Below, piece after piece: positions 41,608-50,231 of a stretch of 64,000 nucleotides of DNA. Where the stretch lies: the NCBI RefSeq assembly GCF_001412535.1, contig NZ_CP011774.1, positions 677,501 through 741,500 on the forward strand. The letters are read 5' to 3'. The notes under the pieces were generated by a model. That model was given only the letters and a program-made list of their open reading frames with translations. It was not told the DNA's origin and ran no database searches. The translations under genes were made by a program, and so were the position numbers. Each line of letters begins with the position of its first letter. The stretch's first letter is position 1. Origin of the DNA: Limnohabitans sp. 63ED37-2. Lineage in GTDB: Bacteria > Pseudomonadota > Gammaproteobacteria > Burkholderiales > Burkholderiaceae_C.

Positions 41608-42387
41608 TCAAGCCGATGCACAGTACAGGATGGCGGGAAAGGTGCTCAGCCAAGCCCAGAAAAAGCGGTTGAGTCCAAAGAACCAGAACACGAGAAAGTG
41701 AAACACCGCAGCGACGGCGCAGAACATAACCGCCAGACGAACATCGAGCAAAGCGAGTGGGAACAGGCCTTCCCAAACGATGAAGCCCCAGCTGCACAGC
41801 ATGGCCAGTTGGGGTTGGCGGTAAATGCTGTCGGCGGGCAAAGGGCCGTAAACAGCGTTGTCCAGAAAGACCGTCAGGGCGCGTCCTGAGCGCCATTCAG
41901 GGCGCATCAACTTGACCCAGCCCGACACAAAGTAAGAGCTCAGGCTTTGCACCGCCACATACCAAAGAGCCACACGCCACGCGTTGGCAGCGTCTGTGAA
42001 AAGGCCCAGCACATGGGCCAGCAGCAAGCCGGTCAGGCCCACCAGCGTCATGAAATCACTGCCGCCGTTGAAGGCCCCGCGCCAGCGCAGCAGGATCAGC
42101 AAGGCCATCAGGAACAAAAGCACAGCGCTGCCTGGACCGGCATGGCCCAGCATCAAGGCCAGGGCCAGGGCACCACGCAGCCAAAGCATGCCGCCATAGG
42201 GCAAAGGCCTGTAAAACATGTCCAGCGCATGGCGTACCCAGGCCTTGGGCACTTCGGCGCGTTGAATGTGCCAGTCGCTCACTCGGTCCAGTGGGCGCAA
42301 GCGAAGGAATTCCGCGCTTTGCAGCAACAAACTCCAGCCGAGCAAGACCTCAAAAGCCCGAATGGCCAGCGGCAAATCCAGGTTCAT
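41608..42387 (-). CDS. HTTM-domain membrane protein
   Basis: The 259-residue protein has about seven membrane segments and resembles the HTTM (horizontally transferred transmembrane) domain, related to the membrane part of vitamin-K-dependent gamma-carboxylase. Visible features are RAFEVLLGWSLLLQSAEFLRL at the N-terminus, an internal FNGGSDFMT, and WVKLMRPEWRSGRALTVFLDN before helix six, typical of HTTM proteins. The function of most bacterial members is unknown. It overlaps the upstream small-protein gene by ATGA, so the two are likely partners. Confidence 0.72.
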   Translation of the reverse strand: MNLDLPLAIRAFEVLLGWSLLLQSAEFLRLRPLDRVSDWHIQRAEVPKAWVRHALDMFYRPLPYGGMLWLRGALALALMLGHAGPGSAVLLFLMALLILLRWRGAFNGGSDFMTLVGLTGLLLAHVLGLFTDAANAWRVALWYVAVQSLSSYFVSGWVKLMRPEWRSGRALTVFLDNAVYGPLPADSIYRQPQLAMLCSWGFIVWEGLFPLALLDVRLAVMFCAVAAVFHFLVFWFFGLNRFFWAWLSTFPAILYCASA

Positions 42388-42923
42388 GGGCGAAGGGGGA
42401 TCACGGGGGACAACAACAACTGCGCCTCACCGGCTTGGCCCAGATGCAGCAAACGGATTTCGAACTGAAACGCTTGGGGCGTCAAACCACCAGCGCGATG
42501 CAGCATGGGGGTGTCGGCCCAGCTGCCGCGTTGAACGGCATCGCGGGCCAGACGTGTCACCAATTGGTAGCTCACACAATCGCGGATGTCGGCGTTTTCG
42601 GCCAGATCGTGGACATCGGTGGCCAAGTGCTCCACCAGGTTTTGATGCGACAGGGCCAGGTTCACGGCGGGGTTGTGCAGCAGGTGCCAGGTCCTGCGCG
42701 GCAAGCGGGGGTAGACGGCTTGCCAGTTTGACCACTGGCCGGGCTGGCTCTGTGCACGCACCCACAGCCGAGGGGCGGGCCCCAGGCCATGAAAAAACTG
42801 CCAATTTGGAAAGAAGGCCCGCAGCAGAAACAGCCAGGGGCCTTGCACCGTGCGCTGGCGCTTGCGCAAGGCTACGGCCAGCCAAGCGAAATAAGCCAGA
42901 ATCAAGAGGGCGGTCAATTCCAT
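42384..42923 (-). CDS. membrane-anchored protein of unknown function, HTTM partner
   Basis: The 179-residue protein begins with one hydrophobic helix (about residues 3-17) and continues as a soluble domain rich in Trp, His and Arg, with FFPNWQFFHGLGPAPRLWVRAQ and VNLALSHQNLVEHLATDV. I do not recognise a family. The start at 42923 is chosen because GAGG lies just before it; in-frame ATGs at 42932 and 42944 are possible. Its stop overlaps the HTTM gene as ATGA, suggesting translational coupling and a joint complex. Divergent rfbA starts 70 bp away. Confidence 0.7.
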   Translation of the reverse strand: MELTALLILAYFAWLAVALRKRQRTVQGPWLFLLRAFFPNWQFFHGLGPAPRLWVRAQSQPGQWSNWQAVYPRLPRRTWHLLHNPAVNLALSHQNLVEHLATDVHDLAENADIRDCVSYQLVTRLARDAVQRGSWADTPMLHRAGGLTPQAFQFEIRLLHLGQAGEAQLLLSPVIPLRP

Positions 42924-42992
42924 GGTCCTCATTATCGTGTCCATGCGGTCAAAAGCGCTGCGCGTGAAAAAGGCCATCCCCTAAAATAAGCC

Positions 42993-43865
42993 ATGATCAA
43001 TCGAAAAGGCATCATCCTCGCAGGCGGCTCCGGCACCCGCTTGTACCCAGTCACCCAAGCGGTGAGCAAGCAGCTCATGCCGGTTTACGACAAGCCTATG
43101 GTGTACTACCCGCTGACCACGCTCATGCTGGCGGGCATCCGCGATGTGCTGCTGATCAGCACGCCACAAGACACGCCGCGTTTCACCGAGCTGCTGGGCG
43201 ACGGCAGCCAGTGGGGCATGAACATCCAGTACGCGGTGCAGCCCAGCCCCGATGGCCTGGCGCAGGCCTTCATCATCGGCCGGGACTTTGTGGGTTCAGA
43301 CCCCAGCGCCTTGGTGTTGGGCGACAACATTTATTACGGCCACGACCTGGTCAAGCTGCTGGCCAGTGCCCATGCCCGCACCAGCGGCGCAAGCGTCTTT
43401 GCTTACCATGTGCACGACCCAGAGCGTTATGGTGTGGTCGACTTTGATGCGTCTTTTCGGGCCTTGTCGATCGAAGAAAAACCCAAAGTGCCCAAGAGCA
43501 ATTTCGCGGTCACTGGCCTGTATTTTTACGACCAACAGGTGTGTGACATCGCCGCCGACATCCGACCCTCGCCACGGGGTGAACTCGAAATCACCGACGT
43601 GAACAAGCGCTACTTGGAGCTGGGCCAGCTGAACGTGGAAATCATGGGACGTGGTTATGCCTGGCTGGACACGGGCACACACGACAGCTTGCTCGAAGCG
43701 GCGGGCTTTATTGCCACCTTGCAAAAGCGCCAGGGCCTGATGGTGGCTTGTCCGGAGGAGATTGCGTTCCATCAAAAATGGATCGATGCCGCTGCGGTTC
43801 AAAAGCTGGCCGCGCCTTTGGCCAAAAACGGTTACGGCCAATACCTCTTGAACCTGCTCAAATAA
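42993..43865 (+). CDS. rfbA: glucose-1-phosphate thymidylyltransferase RfbA
   Basis: RfbA makes dTDP-glucose from dTTP and glucose 1-phosphate, the first step to dTDP-rhamnose for surface polysaccharides. The 290-residue protein has the nucleotide-binding motif LAGGSGTRLYPVT, KQLMPVYDKPMVYYPL and the metal-binding segment VLGDNIYYG. The stop and the rfbC start share an A (TAATG). The usual partners rfbB and rfbD are not in the window. Confidence 0.96.
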   Translation: MINRKGIILAGGSGTRLYPVTQAVSKQLMPVYDKPMVYYPLTTLMLAGIRDVLLISTPQDTPRFTELLGDGSQWGMNIQYAVQPSPDGLAQAFIIGRDFVGSDPSALVLGDNIYYGHDLVKLLASAHARTSGASVFAYHVHDPERYGVVDFDASFRALSIEEKPKVPKSNFAVTGLYFYDQQVCDIAADIRPSPRGELEITDVNKRYLELGQLNVEIMGRGYAWLDTGTHDSLLEAAGFIATLQKRQGLMVACPEEIAFHQKWIDAAAVQKLAAPLAKNGYGQYLLNLLK

Positions 43866-44416
43866 TGCCCTACACCGTCACGCCCACCGCCATCCCTGAA
43901 GTGCTGATTCTGGAGCCTCAGGTGTTTGGTGATGCCCGGGGCTTTTTCTTCGAGTCCTTCAACCAGCGCGACTTTGCCGAAAAAACCGGCGTGGACCTGA
44001 GCTTTGTGCAGGACAACCACAGCAAGTCCGCCCAAGGGGTGCTGCGCGGTTTGCACTATCAGATCCAGCACCCGCAGGGCAAGCTGGTGCGGGTGGTGCA
44101 AGGCCAGGTGTTTGATGTGGTGGTGGACCTGCGCCAAAGTTCGCCCACCTTGGGCCAGTGGGTGGGGGTGTACCTGGACGCCCAAAAACACCAGCAGTTG
44201 TGGGTCCCGCCGGGTTTTGCGCACGGTTTTGTGGTGCTGAGTGAAACGGCCGAATTTTTGTACAAAACCACTGATTACTGGTACCCCGCCCACGAACGCA
44301 GCTTGCGCTGGGACGATCCCACGGTGGGCATCACTTGGCCGATGCAGGGCCAGCCCCTGTTGGCGGCGAAAGACGCGGCGGCGGCGCTGTGGGCCGAGGC
44401 AGAAAAGTTCGCTTGA
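43865..44416 (+). CDS. rfbC: dTDP-4-dehydrorhamnose 3,5-epimerase RfbC
   Basis: RfbC epimerises dTDP-4-keto-6-deoxyglucose at C3 and C5 in dTDP-L-rhamnose synthesis. The 183-residue cupin protein has DARGFFFESFNQRDF, the catalytic histidine in LRGLHYQIQHPQGKLV and PPGFAHGF. It is translationally coupled to rfbA. A hairpin terminator follows. Confidence 0.96.
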   Translation: MPYTVTPTAIPEVLILEPQVFGDARGFFFESFNQRDFAEKTGVDLSFVQDNHSKSAQGVLRGLHYQIQHPQGKLVRVVQGQVFDVVVDLRQSSPTLGQWVGVYLDAQKHQQLWVPPGFAHGFVVLSETAEFLYKTTDYWYPAHERSLRWDDPTVGITWPMQGQPLLAAKDAAAALWAEAEKFA

Positions 44417-44424
44417 AGCGAGAC

Positions 44425-44451
44425 GGGCTGGCCACTCAGCCCAGCCCTTTT
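44425..44451 (+). terminator. probable terminator after rfbC
   Basis: GGGCTG (44425-44430) can pair with CAGCCC (44442-44447, or the copy at 44437-44442), followed by TTTT. It lies in the short gap between convergent rfbC and galE. Confidence 0.5.
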
Positions 44452-45460
44452 AGTAGCCCTTGGGATTTTGTGATTGCCAGCGCCAGGCGTCCTGGCACAT
44501 GCGCTCAACGCCCAGATGGGCCTGCCAACCCAGGGCTTCACGCGCCCGTGTGGTGTCGGCGTAGCAGGCCGCCACATCGCCCGGGCGGCGGTCCACAAAG
44601 CGGTAGGGCACCGGCACACCGGTCACGCGGGCAAAGGTGTCGGCCAACTCTTGCACACTCACGCCCTGACCCGTCCCCAAGTTCACGGTGATGCTGGTTT
44701 GTTGGGTTTGCAGGTAATGGAGCGCCGCCAAATGCCCCTGGGCCAGGTCGACCACATGGATGTAATCGCGCACGCCCGTGCCGTCGGGTGTGGGGTAGTC
44801 GCGGCCAAAGATGCTCAGGAACTCGCGTTGACCCACCGCCACTTGGGTGATGAAGGGCATCAGGTTGTTGGGGATGCCATTCGGGTGCTCACCGATGAGG
44901 CCGCTGATGTGCGCCCCCACCGGATTGAAGTAGCGCAAGATGGCCACTTGCCAGCGCGGGTCAGACACTTGCAGGTCGCGCAGGATGTCCTCGCACATGA
45001 GTTTGGTGCGGCCATAGGGATTGGTCACCTGCAGGCGGCTGTCCTCGGTGATGGGCACCTGCTGCGGGTCGCCGTACACCGTGGCGGACGAGCTGAACAC
45101 GATGCGGCGCACACCGGCCCGGTCCATGGCCTGCAGCAGGGCCAGGGTGCTGCCCACGTTGTTGTCAAAGTAACGCAGAGGCTGGGACACCGATTCGCCC
45201 ACAGCCTTGAGGCCCGCAAAGTGGATCACGCCATCAATGGGCTGCTCGGCAAAGAGGCGGTCGAGCGCCGCGCCATCACGCACATCGGCTTGTACAAAAC
45301 GGAAGTTGGGTTTGGCCAGTTTGTGGATGCGCTCGAGCACCGCGATGCTGCTGTTGCACAGGTTGTCCACGATGATCACCTGGTGCCCTGCGTTCAACAG
45401 TTCGACCACCGTGTGCGAGCCGATGTAACCCGCACCGCCTGTGACAAGGATGGTGCTCAT
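44450..45460 (-). CDS. galE: UDP-glucose 4-epimerase GalE
   Basis: GalE interconverts UDP-glucose and UDP-galactose using bound NAD. The 336-residue SDR protein has the Rossmann motif VTGGAGYIGSHT, Ser and Tyr of the catalytic set in SSSATVYGDP and NPYGRTKLM (Y-x-x-x-K), and RYFNPVGAH. The start at 45460 is 4 bp after the purT stop; a longer frame lies inside purT. It is the last gene of a four-gene minus-strand run. Confidence 0.96.
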   Translation of the reverse strand: MSTILVTGGAGYIGSHTVVELLNAGHQVIIVDNLCNSSIAVLERIHKLAKPNFRFVQADVRDGAALDRLFAEQPIDGVIHFAGLKAVGESVSQPLRYFDNNVGSTLALLQAMDRAGVRRIVFSSSATVYGDPQQVPITEDSRLQVTNPYGRTKLMCEDILRDLQVSDPRWQVAILRYFNPVGAHISGLIGEHPNGIPNNLMPFITQVAVGQREFLSIFGRDYPTPDGTGVRDYIHVVDLAQGHLAALHYLQTQQTSITVNLGTGQGVSVQELADTFARVTGVPVPYRFVDRRPGDVAACYADTTRAREALGWQAHLGVERMCQDAWRWQSQNPKGY

Positions 45461-45464
45461 GGGA

Positions 45465-46601
45465 TCAGACCACCACGTTGATTTTGGCCGCTGCAGCGCG
45501 CGCGCGTTGCAAGGCGTTGGGGCCTTGGGCCAGTGCCACCGCCATGCGGCGGTAGGGGCGGGTGGTGGGTTTGCCAAAAATGCGCACGTCCACGCCGGGC
45601 TCGCCCAGCGCCGCTTCCACGCCTGTGAAGGTTGGGTTTTGTCCGTCTTTGTCCGCCAGCACCACGGCGCTGGCGCCTTCCACGCAGTCGATGTGGGGAA
45701 TCGGCAGACCCAAAATGGCGCGGGCGTGCAGGTCAAATTCGCTCAGGTTCTGGCTGGTCAGCGTGACCATGCCGGTGTCGTGGGGTCGGGGGCTCAGCTC
45801 GCTGAAGATGACTTCGTCTTTCGTCACGAAAAACTCCACCCCAAACAGGCCTGCACCCCCTAAGTCGTTGGTGACTTTGTCGGCCATGTCTTGTGCGGCT
45901 TTAACTTGCTCGGGCGTCATGTCCTGGGGCTGCCAGCTGTATTGGTAGTCACCGCGTTCTTGCACATGGCCAATCGGCGGGCAAAACAGGGTGGGGCCCT
46001 TGCGCTGGCGCACGGTGAGCAGGGTGATTTCAAACTCGAAGTGGATGAACTCTTCGACGATGACTTTCTGGCGATCGCCGCGCATGCCCGCGCAGGCGTA
46101 ATCCCAGCTCGTCTGCACATCGGCGGCGGTTTTGGCCACGCTCTGGCCTTTGCCCGATGAGCTCATGACGGGTTTGATGACGACCGGGAAACCGATCTCG
46201 GTGGCGCGGGCCAGCAGCTCGGCGGCCGAGTCGGCGTAGGCAAATTTGGCGGTGCGCACGCCCAGGCCCACGGCCACGTCGCGGATGCGGTCGCGGTTCA
46301 TGGTCAGGTTGGCCGCGCGGGCGCTGGGGATGACTTCAAAACCTTCTTTTTCCACATCGAGCAGCACTTCGGTGCGGATGGCCTCAATCTCAGGGACGAT
46401 CAGGTCGGGCTGGTGCTGGGCAATGGCGGCACGCAGCGCCACTTCGTCCAGCATGCTGAACACACAAGACTCGTCGGCCACTTGCATGGCAGGCGCTCCG
46501 GCGTAGCTGTCGCAGGCAATGACGTGGCAGCCCAAGCGTTTGGCGCTGATGACGAATTCTTTGCCGAGCTCACCGGAGCCCAGGAGGAGGATTTTTTTCA
46601 T
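45465..46601 (-). CDS. purT: formate-dependent phosphoribosylglycinamide formyltransferase PurT
   Basis: PurT formylates GAR with formate and ATP in purine synthesis. The 378-residue ATP-grasp protein has the N-terminal LLLGSGELGKEF, the ATP-binding loop MSSSGKGQS, and the metal-ligating SELSPRPHDTGMVT. It is slightly shorter than E. coli PurT at the N-terminus. It lies between a serine hydrolase and galE. Confidence 0.96.
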   Translation of the reverse strand: MKKILLLGSGELGKEFVISAKRLGCHVIACDSYAGAPAMQVADESCVFSMLDEVALRAAIAQHQPDLIVPEIEAIRTEVLLDVEKEGFEVIPSARAANLTMNRDRIRDVAVGLGVRTAKFAYADSAAELLARATEIGFPVVIKPVMSSSGKGQSVAKTAADVQTSWDYACAGMRGDRQKVIVEEFIHFEFEITLLTVRQRKGPTLFCPPIGHVQERGDYQYSWQPQDMTPEQVKAAQDMADKVTNDLGGAGLFGVEFFVTKDEVIFSELSPRPHDTGMVTLTSQNLSEFDLHARAILGLPIPHIDCVEGASAVVLADKDGQNPTFTGVEAALGEPGVDVRIFGKPTTRPYRRMAVALAQGPNALQRARAAAAKINVVV

Positions 46602-46629
46602 GATGAGTCCTGTGCAATGGAGGGGTCAA

Positions 46630-47907
46630 TCAATACCGGTTGGTATCGCCACCCAAGGATTGCAGAACACCTTGCCAAAACGAAGCACGTTCCGCGTAGG
46701 CGTCTGGGTCAATGGCCCCGCTGGCCCCTGCATAGACGGCTGTTTGCACCATGACAATGCCTGTGGCGGGTTGCACAAACACGGTTTGTCCGTGAATCCC
46801 TTGCATGCCAAAGCTGCGTTCTTTTTGAGGAAGAAGCCAGAATTGGTAGCCATATCCCACACCGGGCGTTGCACGGTAGGGCCTGAAAGCAGCGGGTTGC
46901 CGAGCAGGGTCGGTACCGTCGAGCAAATACGCTTGGGGGATCACCTGCACATCACCGACCTTGCCATCGCGGGCGAGCATATGGCCCAAACGTCCCCAAT
47001 CGCGCAAAGTGGCATTGAAGCAGAAGTAAGCGCTTTCTTGTCGATCTTTGCCTGTGCACCAGAAGGCATCCTGTTCAGCGCCCAGGGGTCTCCACAGCCA
47101 TTCGGACGTCAGGTCAGCCATGGTTCGCCCGCTGGCGGCTGTCAGCACACGGCCCAAGACCTCGGTTTCTGCGCTGGCATAGACGAATTTTTCACCCGCG
47201 TGGCTGTGCCGGTCGGTGATGCTGCGAAGCACGCTGACGACAGAGGGGTTTCCAGTCGCCACACTGCGCGACAGTTTGGCCACATCATCTTGTCCATCGT
47301 AGCGTTCTGTGAAGGTCAGGCCTGAGCTCATGCGCAGCAAATGGCGGATGCTGGTTTGGCCGTAAGGGCTGCCTTCCAAGTCTTTGGCATAGAGCGCTGC
47401 GGGGTCGTCTATGGACTTGATCACGCCACGGGATAAGGCGCTGCCGACCAACAAAGAGGTCACGCTTTTGGCCATCGAAAACGACAAAAATCGGTTCTGC
47501 TCGGTTCGTCCGTAACGGTACCGTTCGGCGACGATTTCGCCATTTTTCAAAATCAACAAACCCGTGATGCGGCGTCGATCCAGGTACTCGTCCAGCGTGT
47601 AGCCGAGGTTGCGGTGGCGGTAGCGAATGTCGATCGAGGCGCTGGCTTTGGGCAGGGGCGTAGGCGCGTCACCTTTTGCCACCTTGTGGGTCAATATGCC
47701 CGGTACTTTGTCCAGCGCCGACCAGGACCCCACCCGGTACTGCATTTGGGAGACGCCTTGGCCCGGGCTGATGGGATAACCCGCGTTCTTGCCCAAGGCT
47801 TCTTCATCGGGTTCTGCACAAGCGAGGGACATGCCCAGCAGGCACGCCAAGACCATCGCGATGTTTCGACTGACTGGACGTCTTGCGGTGGTGGACATGG
47901 GACTCAT
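46630..47907 (-). CDS. periplasmic serine hydrolase, beta-lactamase class C/esterase fold
   Basis: The 425-residue protein has an N-terminal signal sequence (about residues 14-31) and a beta-lactamase-like serine hydrolase domain. The S-x-x-K nucleophile motif is SMAK in FLSFSMAKSVTS, the Tyr motif is Y-A-S (FVYASAE), and a C-terminal HGQT stands in the place of the K/H-x-G motif. Such proteins act as esterases, peptidases or penicillin-binding-protein relatives; true beta-lactamase activity is not implied. The start overlaps the kinase stop as ATGA. Confidence 0.85.
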   Translation of the reverse strand: MSPMSTTARRPVSRNIAMVLACLLGMSLACAEPDEEALGKNAGYPISPGQGVSQMQYRVGSWSALDKVPGILTHKVAKGDAPTPLPKASASIDIRYRHRNLGYTLDEYLDRRRITGLLILKNGEIVAERYRYGRTEQNRFLSFSMAKSVTSLLVGSALSRGVIKSIDDPAALYAKDLEGSPYGQTSIRHLLRMSSGLTFTERYDGQDDVAKLSRSVATGNPSVVSVLRSITDRHSHAGEKFVYASAETEVLGRVLTAASGRTMADLTSEWLWRPLGAEQDAFWCTGKDRQESAYFCFNATLRDWGRLGHMLARDGKVGDVQVIPQAYLLDGTDPARQPAAFRPYRATPGVGYGYQFWLLPQKERSFGMQGIHGQTVFVQPATGIVMVQTAVYAGASGAIDPDAYAERASFWQGVLQSLGGDTNRY

Positions 47908-48908
47908 CCTTGTGCGTTGCAGAAGTCCGTGTAAATGCCTTGCATTTGCGCCTGGGTCAATCGGTTGCCGTGTTGGCTGACCACGGCAGCCGCGGTGCGA
48001 TTGGCCAATGCAGCCGATTGCGCAGGCGTGTGGCCGTGGGTGATGCCATACAAAAAGGTGCCGGCAAACATGTCGCCTGCACCGTTGGTGTCCACCGCTT
48101 GGGCGGGCACTGCGGGCACGTCGGTGCGGCTCTGGCCTTGCAGCACGATGCAGCCTTGGGGGCCGCGCGTGAGGCACACGGTTTTGGCCAAGGGGCTCAG
48201 TTGGGCCAGGATGGCGTCCAGGTCTTTGGTGCCGCACCAGGTTTGTGCTTCTTCTTCGTTGGCAAACAGATAGTCCAGACCGTCGCCGAGCATGGCTTCA
48301 AGGCCTGCTTTGCAAAAGTTGATCATGCTCACATCACTTAAGGTGAGGGCGGTTTGCACTTGGTGCTCAACGGCCATTTGGCGGCCTTTGACGGCGGCTT
48401 CCAGTCCTGTAGGGGATGCGGCCAGGTAGCCTTCCATGTAATAAATTTTGGACTTGGCGATGTCTTGCGGGTGCAAGGCGCTGACGTCGAGTTGCGATGT
48501 GGCGCCCAGGAAGGTGCACATGCTGCGCTCGGCATCGGGCGTGACCAGCACCATGCAGCTGCCGGTTTGGCCTTCGGTAGGGCGGGTGTGGGTCAGGTTG
48601 GTCGCGACACCGTTGGTTTGCAGGTCTTGGGTGTAGTAAGCGCCCAGTTCGTCGTCCGCCACGCGGCACGAATAAAACGCTTGGCCGCCCAATTGCGCCA
48701 GCGCCACCACCGTGTTGCCGGCCGAGCCACCCCCGGTGCGGCGTGCGTGCAGGCTCTGCACATGCTTGAGCAATTCGGCGCGTTGGGGGGTGTCGATCAG
48801 CGTCATGTGCCGCTTGCTCACGCCCATGGCGCTCAGCAGTTCGTCAGAAACTTCGTATTCGGTATCGACCAGGGCGTTGCCAATGGCGTAGAGGTGGTAG
48901 TGGGACAT
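47904..48908 (-). CDS. PfkB-family sugar/nucleoside kinase (adenosine kinase-like)
   Basis: The 334-residue protein is a ribokinase/PfkB-fold kinase with the N-terminal YAIGNALVDTEYEV, the glycine pair in TGGGSAGNTVVALAQLGG and the C-terminal signature DTNGAGDMFAGTFLYG containing the catalytic aspartate. The pattern resembles bacterial adenosine kinases; sugar specificity cannot be excluded. It leads a run with the serine hydrolase, purT and galE. Confidence 0.88.
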   Translation of the reverse strand: MSHYHLYAIGNALVDTEYEVSDELLSAMGVSKRHMTLIDTPQRAELLKHVQSLHARRTGGGSAGNTVVALAQLGGQAFYSCRVADDELGAYYTQDLQTNGVATNLTHTRPTEGQTGSCMVLVTPDAERSMCTFLGATSQLDVSALHPQDIAKSKIYYMEGYLAASPTGLEAAVKGRQMAVEHQVQTALTLSDVSMINFCKAGLEAMLGDGLDYLFANEEEAQTWCGTKDLDAILAQLSPLAKTVCLTRGPQGCIVLQGQSRTDVPAVPAQAVDTNGAGDMFAGTFLYGITHGHTPAQSAALANRTAAAVVSQHGNRLTQAQMQGIYTDFCNAQG

Positions 48909-48986
48909 GGCGTAGGGGCGTCAGAGAAAACACCGAGTTTAGCGGTTCGTCCCGCTCATCATCGGCTGAGCATGCCCCGTCGCGCT

Positions 48987-49658
48987 TCACATCAGACCCT
49001 GCTCCGCCATCGACAAAGCCTGCCCTTGGCCGACGATGATGTGGTCGAGCACACGAACGTCCACCAGCGCCAAAGCCGCCTTGAGGGTTTGGGTCAGGTG
49101 CTCGTCGGCGCGGCTGGGCTGCACCGAGCCGCTGGGGTGGTTGTGCGAGAGCACCACGGCGGCGGCTTGGTGGTGCAGGGCACGCAGAACGACTTCGCGC
49201 GGGTAAACGCTGGTTTGGCTGAGCGTGCCCCGGAACAGTTCTTCCATGGCCAGCATGCGGTTTTGGTGGTCCAGAAACAGCACGGCAAAGACCTCGTGGT
49301 TTTTGTGGGCCAGTTGCAGCTGCAGGTATTGTTTGACCGCGCCCGGCGTGTGAAAGGCTTCGCGCTCTTTCAGGCGCTGACTGAGCGCCCGTCGGGCCAT
49401 CTCGAACACGGCGAGCAGCTCGGCCTGTTTGGCGGGGCCCAGGCCCTTGACCATTTTGAGCGAGGACACCGTGGCGTTCAGCAGGCCTGCGATGCCATCG
49501 TGCCCGAGCAGCTCTTCGGACAGCTGGAACACGTTTTTGCCCGCCATGCCCGTGCGCAGCAAGATGGCCAGCAGTTCCACATCGCTCAGGGCTTGCGGGC
49601 CACGGGTCAGCAGTTTTTCGCGCGGACGCGCATCCATCGGCAAGTCTTTGATGCCCAT
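48987..49658 (-). CDS. radC: RadC family JAB-domain protein
   Basis: The 223-residue protein has an N-terminal helix-hairpin-helix region (about residues 18-95, including LLRTGMAGKN and KGLGPAKQAEL) and a C-terminal JAB/MPN metalloprotease-like domain with the metal motif SHNHPSGSVQPSRAD. Named for DNA repair, RadC's biochemical role is still unsettled. It is divergent from fkpB. Confidence 0.94.
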   Translation of the reverse strand: MGIKDLPMDARPREKLLTRGPQALSDVELLAILLRTGMAGKNVFQLSEELLGHDGIAGLLNATVSSLKMVKGLGPAKQAELLAVFEMARRALSQRLKEREAFHTPGAVKQYLQLQLAHKNHEVFAVLFLDHQNRMLAMEELFRGTLSQTSVYPREVVLRALHHQAAAVVLSHNHPSGSVQPSRADEHLTQTLKAALALVDVRVLDHIIVGQGQALSMAEQGLM

Positions 49659-49787
49659 ATGTTGCCCCTCCCTGGAGCGGCCTCGGTCCGATTTATCCCT
49701 TCGCTCGGGACTGGCTGGCCGGGCTTTTTACAATAGTGCTTTCTTTATGCCCGTTTGGCCCCTTGTGCGCCAACCACGAAAACCCTT

Positions 49788-50231
49788 ATGTCCATTGTCG
49801 AACCCGGTTCCTTCTTGACGCTTCACTACCGCCTGGCCGGGCCGCAGGGGGACATCATCAACACCTTCAACGAAAAACCCGCGACCCTGTCACTGGGCTC
49901 GGGCACCTTGTCACCCGCCGTCGAGCAGCGCTTGCTGGGCCTGGCCGAAGGCACGCGGGTGGTCATGGAGATTCCCGCAGGCGAGGCTTTTGGTGACCAT
50001 ATCGCGGACATGCAGCAGTGGGTGGCGCGCAAGTTGCTCAACGAATTGGGCGATCCGACCGAAAAATATGCGGCAGGCGATGTGGTGCAGTTCCCCACGC
50101 CTGACGGATTGGGCTCATACGCCGGAACCGTGCTGCAAGTGAACGAGGAGGGCGCGGTGTTGTTTGATTTCAACCACCCGCTGGCCGGTCAGCCTGTGAC
50201 CTTTGAAGTCGAACTGATTGGGGTGCTGTGA
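49788..50231 (+). CDS. fkpB: FKBP-type peptidyl-prolyl isomerase (SlpA/FkpB type)
   Basis: The 147-residue protein is a short FKBP of the SlyD/SlpA class with an IF-domain insertion. It shows LHYRLAGPQGDIINTF near the start and IPAGEAFGDH in the middle, as in FkpB. The start at 49788 follows the weak promoter-like TACAAT at about 49728. It overlaps ispH by TGATG, the same gene pair order as in E. coli. Confidence 0.92.
   Translation: MSIVEPGSFLTLHYRLAGPQGDIINTFNEKPATLSLGSGTLSPAVEQRLLGLAEGTRVVMEIPAGEAFGDHIADMQQWVARKLLNELGDPTEKYAAGDVVQFPTPDGLGSYAGTVLQVNEEGAVLFDFNHPLAGQPVTFEVELIGVL

Noticed and set aside
46630..47907. Serine hydrolase considered as an antibiotic-resistance beta-lactamase
   Set aside because: The S-x-x-K motif is shared with esterases and peptidases, and the other active-site motifs (Y-A-S, HGQT) do not match class C beta-lactamases. 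Context is housekeeping.
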